A stretch of 12,836 nt of DNA from Oscillospiraceae bacterium (lineage in GTDB: Bacteria > Bacillota > Clostridia > Oscillospirales > Acutalibacteraceae): NCBI GenBank assembly GCA_003520555.1, contig DOUO01000096.1, positions 3,344-16,179 on the forward strand, read 5' to 3'. The position numbers and the translations under genes were made by a program. Position 1 is the stretch's first letter. The number at the start of each line of letters is the position of its first letter. Positions 6,434-12,836 of the stretch are shown here, one piece after another. Below the pieces are notes generated by a model that saw only the letters and a list, made by a program, of their open reading frames with translations, was not told the DNA's origin and did not search any database.

Positions 6434-7114
6434 ATGGCACAGATATTGGTTGTTGACGATGAGTTCAGAATACGTCAGATTATCAGAAAGTACGCCGAAT
6501 TTGAGGGCTACGAGGTCGAGGAAGCCGTTGACGGAATGCAGGCGATTGAAATTTGCCGCAAAAAGGAATTTGACCTTATTATCATGGACGTAATGATGCC
6601 TGAGCTTGACGGTTTTTCCGCGTGCCGCGAAATCCGCAAGTTCCGCGACACTCCCATTATCATGCTTTCGGCAAGGGGCGAGGAGTACGACAAAATCCAT
6701 GGCTTTGAGCTGGGTTCGGACGATTACGTTGTGAAGCCGTTTTCGCCCAAGGAACTGATGATGAGGGTAGGAGCCGTTATTAAGCGCTCAAATTCGGGTC
6801 AGCAGGAAAACGAAAAACGAGACGTGTTCACCTACAAGGGACTTGAGGTTGATTTTACCGCGCGCATCGTGAAAATTGACGGCGGACGCGTTGAGATGAC
6901 TCCGAAGGAGTACGAGCTTTTCTTCTACATGGTACGCAACAAAGGAATTGCCCTTACGCGTGAAAACCTTATCAGCGAGGTTTGGGGATATGACTTCTTC
7001 GGCGACGAAAGAACGCTTGACACCCACATTAAGCTGTTAAGGAAAAGTCTGGGCGAATACAGCAAGTGCATTGTAACGCTTAGAGGAGTTGGGTACCGAT
7101 TTGAAACAGATTAA
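6434..7114 (+). CDS. OmpR/PhoB-family response regulator (226 aa)
   Basis: DNA-binding half of a two-component system. The receiver domain (about 1-120) has the acidic pair D8/D9, the phosphorylation site D52 in IIMDVMMPELDGF, S79 in IIMLSARG and the conserved K101 in YVVKPFSP. A winged-helix domain (about 131-226) shows MTPKEYELFFYMVRN (155-169), LTRENLISEVWGYDFFGDERTLDTHIKLLRKSL (in 174-206) and the TLRGVGYRF wing (215-223), all classic for OmpR-like regulators. ATG with GGAGG (6423-6427) six bases upstream. The sensor kinase gene overlaps its end, so the two are cognate partners and translationally linked. The target genes cannot be read from the sequence; the divergent fumarase operon and autoregulation are candidates by position only. 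Confidence 0.95.
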   Translation: MAQILVVDDEFRIRQIIRKYAEFEGYEVEEAVDGMQAIEICRKKEFDLIIMDVMMPELDGFSACREIRKFRDTPIIMLSARGEEYDKIHGFELGSDDYVVKPFSPKELMMRVGAVIKRSNSGQQENEKRDVFTYKGLEVDFTARIVKIDGGRVEMTPKEYELFFYMVRNKGIALTRENLISEVWGYDFFGDERTLDTHIKLLRKSLGEYSKCIVTLRGVGYRFETD

Positions 7115-8639
7115 GCGGATAAACCGAAAATATATTTCTCTGCAAACCAAGCTTTTGGGTTATTTCATTGTGTTCGGAGCAATTATTTTGATTGTGCTGT
7201 GGGTTTTTCAGCTTTTCTTTATAAAACCGCTGTACACCATGTCAAAGTCACACAATGTTGAGCAGTGCATGTCAAAGGTAGTTAAGGCGGTTGAAAACAA
7301 CAAAAACGTCTGGCTGACCATGGACAACGTGGCAAGTCACTATTCGCTTTCCATTTACCTTTACAAATCGGGCGGAGGAGCTCCGCGCGACGTCGTTATG
7401 TGCTCATACGACAACCCCGCAACCCTGCTGAACATTGAGCGCAGGGACGTGCTGCACTATTACGAAAGCACGGTTGACAACGGCGGAAGCTTTACCGCTG
7501 TTGAGCAGAACGATGAAAAAGATTTGGAAAAGCGCAAGCTTGAAATGCTGAAGAAGGCCGCTTCTTCTTCGGACAGCGCAAACTTCAACATACATATGTC
7601 AAAGGCGGATCCGTATGAAAACATGGTTTCGGCGCGTATAACCACCGACAAAAACGGTCAGGAGCGGTTTGTGCTGATCACCTCATCAATAACACCGCTT
7701 AACACTACGCTTGAAATTATACAAAAGCAGCTTTTGCTGGTGTCCGTCACCTTCGTCGTGCTTTCGATATTTTTCTCAATTTACGCAAGCAGGCGCATTG
7801 CCAAGCCGATTTCGCAGACAAACGAAGCGGCCAAGCAGCTTGCCAAGAAAAACTACAACGCCGAGTTTAACGCCAACGGGTATCTTGAGGTAGAGGAGCT
7901 GAACGACACCCTGCAGGCTACAAAAATCGAGCTTGAGGCAACCGAGAAGCTTCAGCGGGAGCTGATTGCGAATATATCTCACGATTTGCGCACTCCGCTG
8001 ACGATGATTACAGGCTACGCCGAAGTTATGCGCGACCTGCCGGGCGAAAACACACCCGAAAACGTGCAGGTTATTATTGACGAGTCAACGCGGCTTACAA
8101 CGCTTGTAAACGATTTGCTTGATTTGTCAAAGCTTCAGTCGGGAGCGGTGCAGACAGTTAAAAAGGATTTTTGCCTGACCGACAGCATAAAGGATATTTT
8201 TAAGCGTTACACAAAGCTGATTGAACAGGAAGGCTACAACCTGAGCTTTGAAAGCGGCGAGAATGTCTACATTAACGCCGATGAGCTCAGGATTTCACAG
8301 GTAATTTACAACCTTGTCAACAACGCGATTAACCACTGCGGTGACGACAAGACCGTTATAATAAAGCAGATTGTAAACAAACAGAAGGTTTTGGTTGAAA
8401 TAACCGACCACGGCGAGGGTATTCCCGCCGACAAGCTGCCGTATATATGGGACAGATATTACAAGGTTGACAAGGAGCACCGGCGCGGAGTTATCGGTTC
8501 GGGACTGGGGCTTTCGATTGTAAAGGGAATTTTGGACGCGCACAGCGCGCGCTACGGAGTTCGCAGCACACCGGGCAAGGGCAGCACATTTTGGTTTGAG
8601 CTGAACACGGTGTCAGTGAAAAAAACCGGCGAAAAATAA
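7101..8639 (+). CDS. Membrane sensor histidine kinase (HAMP, HisKA, HATPase; 512 aa)
   Basis: Sensor partner of the preceding regulator. From the chosen start: TM1 at about 17-41, an extracytoplasmic region of about 165 residues, TM2 at about 211-229, a HAMP linker starting RRIAKPISQ (231-239), H-box ISHDLRTPLTMITGY with the phosphorylated H294, N-box YNLVNNAINH (403-412), G1 DHGEGIP (436-442), WDRYYKVDKEHRR (450-462) and G2 GSGLGLS (466-472). The extracytoplasmic domain resembles no sensor fold I can name. The frame also contains a TTG at 7089, but it directly abuts the GAGGAG site at 7083-7088 and so cannot be used with it. The TTG at 7101 has a 12-base spacing, long but workable, and yields an MKQIKRINRKY start. 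Either way the gene overlaps the regulator's stop (7112-7114). A terminator follows at 8645. Confidence 0.93.
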   Translation: MKQIKRINRKYISLQTKLLGYFIVFGAIILIVLWVFQLFFIKPLYTMSKSHNVEQCMSKVVKAVENNKNVWLTMDNVASHYSLSIYLYKSGGGAPRDVVMCSYDNPATLLNIERRDVLHYYESTVDNGGSFTAVEQNDEKDLEKRKLEMLKKAASSSDSANFNIHMSKADPYENMVSARITTDKNGQERFVLITSSITPLNTTLEIIQKQLLLVSVTFVVLSIFFSIYASRRIAKPISQTNEAAKQLAKKNYNAEFNANGYLEVEELNDTLQATKIELEATEKLQRELIANISHDLRTPLTMITGYAEVMRDLPGENTPENVQVIIDESTRLTTLVNDLLDLSKLQSGAVQTVKKDFCLTDSIKDIFKRYTKLIEQEGYNLSFESGENVYINADELRISQVIYNLVNNAINHCGDDKTVIIKQIVNKQKVLVEITDHGEGIPADKLPYIWDRYYKVDKEHRRGVIGSGLGLSIVKGILDAHSARYGVRSTPGKGSTFWFELNTVSVKKTGEK

Positions 8640-8644
8640 AATTC

Positions 8645-8676
8645 GGGAGCGTACCGTTTGGCACGCTCCCTTTTTT
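8645..8676. terminator. Terminator between sensor kinase and glk, probably bidirectional
   Basis: GGGAGCGT (8645-8652) pairs with ACGCTCCC (8663-8670), with a further CC-GTTT-GG inside, followed by TTTTTT on the plus strand; this ends the kinase transcript. On the minus strand the same hairpin is followed by GAATTTTATTTTT, so it may also end the convergent glk transcript. In the 63 bases between it and glk there is a GC-rich hairpin (CGCCCG/CGGGCG) without a T-run. Confidence 0.85.
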
Positions 8677-8739
8677 GAAGCTTTATATTACCGTTATCCC
8701 GCGCCCGCAATGTCCGGGCGGCGTTTACGCTTTAAATTT

Positions 8740-9690
8740 TTAATCCAAAAAAGCCGCGCCTATAATGCCCGCGTCATTTCCGAGCGAGCATGTGCAAAGC
8801 TGAGTTTGCTTGTCGTTATGCTTGGTGTAGCGTTCGGCTTCGATAATGTTTCTGAGCGGTCTGAGGAGATTTTCGCCCTGGTTTGAAATACCGCCGCCGA
8901 TGCAAAGTACGTCGGGCTGGAAAATGTTGATGATGTTTACAAGACCGGTAGCGAGATAGCCGAAGTATTCGTCAAGAACCTCCTGAGCGTCGGGATCGCC
9001 TGCCGCCGCAGCGTCAAACGCGGTTTTTCCGTTAACCTTGTTGATATCGCCGTCGCAAAGCTTGAGCATGTAGCTGAAGTCAAGCTTTTCGGAAAGAATT
9101 TTCTGTTTTGTAAGATTAATAAGACCTGTAGCGGAAGAATAAGCTTCCCAGCAGCCCTTACGTCCGCAGCCGCATTCCTTGCCGTCCTTAACAATTACCA
9201 TGTGACCGAGCTCGGCTCCGGCAAAGTTTGAGCCGCTGTAGATTTTGCCGTTGATAATAATTCCGCCGCCTACGCCTGTGCCGAGAGTGATTGCAATTGC
9301 GTTTTTCGCGCCCTTTGCGCTGCCCGCAAGGTATTCGCCCAAAGCCGCCGCGTTGGCGTCGTTTTCAATGACAACCTTTTTGTCAAGACGTTCCTTCATC
9401 ATCTTTACAACTTCCCAGTTGTGGAAAAAGAGGTTTGCCGAATATTCAATTACGCCTGTTTTCGGGTTAACCGCGCCGGGAACGCCGATGCCGATTGATT
9501 CTACATCGTCCATTGTTATTTTTGCCTTTTCAACCGCCTTAACGGCAACCTCGGCCATGCTGTCGCAAATTTCGCTTTCGGGACGCGGAACATTGGTTTT
9601 GCATGAAGCCTTTGCAATAATCTTATATTCCTCGTCAACAACGCCCGCGACGATGTTTGTGCCGCCAAGGTCAATACCAAGTCTGTACAT
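8740..9690 (-). CDS. glk: ROK-family glucokinase (316 aa)
   Basis: Phosphorylates glucose to glucose-6-phosphate with ATP in the cytoplasm. Features: N-terminal phosphate-binding LGIDLGGTNIVAG (4-16), IGIGVPGAV (66-74), ENDANAAALGE (109-119) with catalytic D111, ITLGTGVGGGIIING (134-148), and the ROK signature with sugar-binding E160 and H163 and zinc cysteines C173, C175 and C180 in CGCGRKGCWEAYSS. IGGGIS (264-269) is the C-terminal nucleotide-binding piece. These match glucokinases rather than ROK repressors, since there is no N-terminal helix-turn-helix. The frame extends two codons to a TTG at 9696, but that lies only two bases from the AAGGAG site (9699-9704). The ATG at 9690 has the proper eight-base spacing. 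It has its own promoter and is separated from guaB by a terminator. Another sugar or N-acyl-hexosamine substrate cannot be excluded. Confidence 0.93.
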   Translation of the reverse strand: MYRLGIDLGGTNIVAGVVDEEYKIIAKASCKTNVPRPESEICDSMAEVAVKAVEKAKITMDDVESIGIGVPGAVNPKTGVIEYSANLFFHNWEVVKMMKERLDKKVVIENDANAAALGEYLAGSAKGAKNAIAITLGTGVGGGIIINGKIYSGSNFAGAELGHMVIVKDGKECGCGRKGCWEAYSSATGLINLTKQKILSEKLDFSYMLKLCDGDINKVNGKTAFDAAAAGDPDAQEVLDEYFGYLATGLVNIINIFQPDVLCIGGGISNQGENLLRPLRNIIEAERYTKHNDKQTQLCTCSLGNDAGIIGAAFLD

Positions 9691-9738
9691 ATTCAAAACT
9701 CCTTTTTTATCGATTTTGTACCGATTTTATTCTTTTTT

Positions 9739-9767
9739 ATAATAACATAAAAATTCACAAAACGCAA
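9739..9767 (-). promoter_or_regulatory. glk promoter
   Basis: Minus strand -10 TATTAT (9739-9744) with -35 TTGCGT (9762-9767) at a 17-base spacing. The -35 is only a fair match. Predicted start near 9732 gives a leader of about 42 bases. No cre-like operator was recognised. Confidence 0.55.
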
Positions 9768-9811
9768 TAAAAAACGAAAATTTTTATATATAATTTGTTT
9801 ATTTTATCTTG

Positions 9812-9852
9812 TAAAACGCAACAAAACAGGGCTCGGTTATTCCAAGCCCTGC
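9812..9852 (-). terminator. Intrinsic terminator after guaB
   Basis: On the minus strand CAGGGCTTGG (9851-9842), loop AATAA, CCGAGCCCTG (9836-9827) form a ten-pair stem with one wobble. TTTTGTTGCGTTTT follows. It lies 27 bases past the guaB stop. Confidence 0.9.
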
Positions 9853-9878
9853 AAAATTGTTTTCTGTATTATTTAAAC

Positions 9879-11375
<1,497 letters not shown>

Positions 11376-11397
11376 TCATTTTCTTAATTTAACCTTT

Positions 11398-11426
11398 ATT
11401 ATACCAAAAACATGTACTAATAGCAA
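11398..11426 (-). promoter_or_regulatory. guaB promoter (sigma-A type, extended -10)
   Basis: Minus strand -35 TTGCTA (11421-11426), 17-base spacer, -10 TATAAT (11398-11403) preceded by TGG, giving TGGTATAAT. This is the same extended -10 sequence and spacing seen at upp. Confidence 0.8.
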
Positions 11427-11503
11427 CAGTAAATATTGCTCAATTATAATTTTTTTCTGGTATTTTTAGTGTTTTTCGACGAACCGGATTCGACATTTTC
11501 ATG

Positions 11504-11532
11504 TTGACATTTTCTGTTTAAGATTATACAAT
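11504..11532 (+). promoter_or_regulatory. Promoter for the lipoprotein and DUF4234 genes
   Basis: Consensus -35 TTGACA (11504-11509), 17-base spacer, -10 TACAAT (11527-11532). Expected start near 11539, about 28 bases before the ATG. A direct repeat of TTCGAC (11475-11480 and 11489-11494) lies just upstream of the -35. Confidence 0.85.
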
Positions 11533-11566
11533 ATAATATAACAGTATTTTATTCGAGGTTTAATTT

Positions 11567-12382
11567 ATGAAAAAAATATTTACTATTATAATTGCGGCGG
11601 CAATGGCGGCTTCGTGCTTTTCGTTTACCTCATGTTCGCAGGACAAAAAGGATTCAAGCGTTGCCGAAACAACCGTTGAAGCTACCGTTAACAAGGAAAA
11701 AGAGGACAAGGCAACCGCCGATGAGGTTGTTGACTCGGAAGCGGATTTGATGATGCTTCACGGCGTAAGTCAGGAACCGGTAAACGACTTCACGGGTTCA
11801 TGGCATATTACCGACGGTGAGGGAAGCCAATACAAAAGCTTTGTGTACATGTTTGACGGCACAACAAACGCCGTGCTGATGACAGGCTCCGTGGGTCAGA
11901 TCGCAAAATACAGCGTTGCCGACGAAACTGACGATAACGGCAACACAAAAACCTATTTTGCTTCAAATATGATGTTCGGTATTAACGGTAAATATACCTT
12001 TAAATTTTCCGACGACAAGCAAAAGGTTGTTTTGACCTCCGAGGACGGAAAGTCAAAAACCACTCTTGAAAGGCTTGCTACCTACGAGTACATTCCTATT
12101 CCCGCGGAAAATCCCAAAATTGACGAAAAGCTTTTAGGCGCCTGGCGTTCGGACGACGGTGAAATGATGTATTTTAACAAAAGCGGCATTATGTATGAGG
12201 TCATTCCCGGTATGAACTTTTACTACGCAACCTACAGCGCTGACGGCAAAACCGTTAAATGGGATTACTCATACAAATCAGATAAAAACAAGACCGATAA
12301 AGCCGAATATACCGTAAGCGGAAACAATCTTACCCTTAACGGAACCGCTTACGTAAAAATCTCCGCTTCGGAGCTTGTATAA
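11567..12382 (+). CDS. Putative lipoprotein with two lipocalin-like repeats (271 aa)
   Basis: No specific function recognised. Residues 1-22 are a lipoprotein signal peptide: MKK, a hydrophobic stretch, then FTSC with C23 as the lipidated cysteine (C17 in AASC is a less likely alternative). The protein should be anchored outside the cytoplasmic membrane. Residues 24-60 are a charged, low-complexity linker rich in Lys, Glu and Thr. Two similar beta-rich units follow. The first runs about 75-170 and opens FTGSWHITDGEG; the second runs about 188-267 and opens LLGAWRSDDGEMMYFNKSG. Each starts with a G-[SA]-W strand and ends with SDDKQKVVLT- or SGNNLTLNG-type strands, as in small DUF5640/lipocalin-like barrels found in clostridial lipoproteins (family naming is inference). 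ATG with GAGG (11555-11558) eight bases upstream, behind a consensus promoter. No terminator separates it from the next gene 38 bases on. Confidence 0.8.
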   Translation: MKKIFTIIIAAAMAASCFSFTSCSQDKKDSSVAETTVEATVNKEKEDKATADEVVDSEADLMMLHGVSQEPVNDFTGSWHITDGEGSQYKSFVYMFDGTTNAVLMTGSVGQIAKYSVADETDDNGNTKTYFASNMMFGINGKYTFKFSDDKQKVVLTSEDGKSKTTLERLATYEYIPIPAENPKIDEKLLGAWRSDDGEMMYFNKSGIMYEVIPGMNFYYATYSADGKTVKWDYSYKSDKNKTDKAEYTVSGNNLTLNGTAYVKISASELV

Positions 12383-12420
12383 GTCTTTACATAAAAATTT
12401 TTTTACAGAGGTGTATTTAT

Positions 12421-12836
12421 ATGATTCAGAAAAGAAATATAGCAGTTTGTATTATTTTATCTCTTGTTACTTGCGGTATTTACGGCATTTACTGGCTTAT
12501 TTGTTTAAATGACGAAACAAATCAGGCGGCAAACGACCCCAACGCCACATCGGGCGGAATAGTTTTTCTGCTTACTCTTGTCACCTGCGGCATCTACGGA
12601 ATTTATTGGTGCTACAAGATGGGACAGCAGATTGACGTTGCTTATAAAAACAGAGGTTTGATTCCTCCGGACAAGAGTGTTTTGCTTTTGGTAATGTCTC
12701 TTGTTTTCCTTTCAATTGTTTCGTACGCGCTGATTCAGGACGACCTCAACAAGCTCAGCGACTTTGACGCCGGCATGAGCGGCGGTTACGGTCAGCAGCC
12801 TTACAACCAGCAGCCTTACAACCAACAGCCTTACAA
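12421..12836 (+). CDS. DUF4234-type membrane protein, 3' end beyond the window (138+ aa)
   Basis: An open frame from ATG 12421 to the window edge with no stop, so the gene is partial. GAGGTG (12408-12413) lies seven bases upstream. The protein has three predicted membrane segments (about 7-29, 45-64 and 86-107). The first two each contain the identical eleven residues LVTCGIYGIYW (15-25 and 53-63), which is the character of DUF4234 proteins. The coding DNA of the two copies differs at six synonymous positions. After TM3, a short hydrophilic stretch (LIQDDLNKLSDFDAG) leads into GGYG and tandem QQPYN repeats. The function of the family is unknown. It is probably co-transcribed with the lipoprotein gene. 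Three hydrophobic segments with a Gln/Pro/Tyr/Asn-rich tail suggest a membrane anchor with a flexible cytoplasmic or surface tail; which side it faces is not determined. Confidence 0.82.
   Translation, partial: MIQKRNIAVCIILSLVTCGIYGIYWLICLNDETNQAANDPNATSGGIVFLLTLVTCGIYGIYWCYKMGQQIDVAYKNRGLIPPDKSVLLLVMSLVFLSIVSYALIQDDLNKLSDFDAGMSGGYGQQPYNQQPYNQQPY
12793..12836 (+). repeat. 15-bp tandem repeat encoding QQPYN
   Basis: Unit CAGCAGCCTTACAAC at 12793-12807, exactly repeated at 12808-12822, then a third copy with one synonymous change (CAA for CAG) cut one base short by the window end. It keeps the reading frame, and copy number could vary by slippage without a frameshift. Confidence 0.9.

Noticed and set aside
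8937..9194. Minus-strand open frame within glk in another frame
   Set aside because: It overlaps conserved ROK signature coding sequence and its Arg/Leu-rich content is typical of a frame-shifted reading.

Overview
The window reads as a chromosomal housekeeping segment of a low-to-mid GC Gram-positive anaerobe, most likely a clostridial gut commensal (Oscillospiraceae/Ruminococcaceae-like). The reasons are strong AGGAGG-type ribosome binding sites, several TTG starts, AT-rich intergenic regions with sigma-A-type promoters, an oxygen-labile two-subunit class I fumarase, a ROK glucokinase and a DUF4234-type membrane protein. The taxonomic placement is inference. No mobile element, CRISPR array, tRNA or rRNA was seen. 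No intergenic stretch exceeds about 210 bases.

Layout, left to right. A sirtuin deacetylase gene (cobB, +) faces uracil phosphoribosyltransferase (upp, -) across a bidirectional terminator. Next is a long minus-strand block, transcribed right to left: fumarase alpha, fumarase beta, a MIF-like tautomerase, a YjbQ-family protein, ddl and murF, ending in a hairpin terminator just upstream of the upp promoter. Strong promoters lie before fumarase alpha and before the MIF-like gene. No terminator separates fumarase beta from the MIF-like gene, so the last four genes can be read from their own promoter and possibly by read-through. Divergent from fumarase is an OmpR-type response regulator and sensor kinase pair (+), with overlapping genes and a terminator shared with the convergent ROK glucokinase (glk, -). 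Then comes guaB (IMP dehydrogenase, -) with its own promoter and terminator. Divergent from guaB are a two-domain lipoprotein and a DUF4234-type membrane protein (+), the latter cut by the window end inside a Gln-Gln-Pro-Tyr-Asn repeat.

How they fit together. ddl and murF make D-Ala-D-Ala and attach it to the UDP-MurNAc-tripeptide, two consecutive steps of cytoplasmic peptidoglycan precursor synthesis. upp (uracil salvage) and guaB (committed step to GMP) serve nucleotide supply and have very similar extended -10 promoters. Fumarase and glucokinase serve central carbon metabolism. The signal sensed by the two-component system cannot be told from sequence.

No clearly new system is evident. 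The items most worth a second look are the MIF-like tautomerase in a cell-wall operon, a PerR-box-like palindrome between the fumarase and two-component genes, and the lipoprotein/DUF4234 pair with its internal repeats. Several starts were moved from the longest open frame to the start supported by the ribosome binding site.
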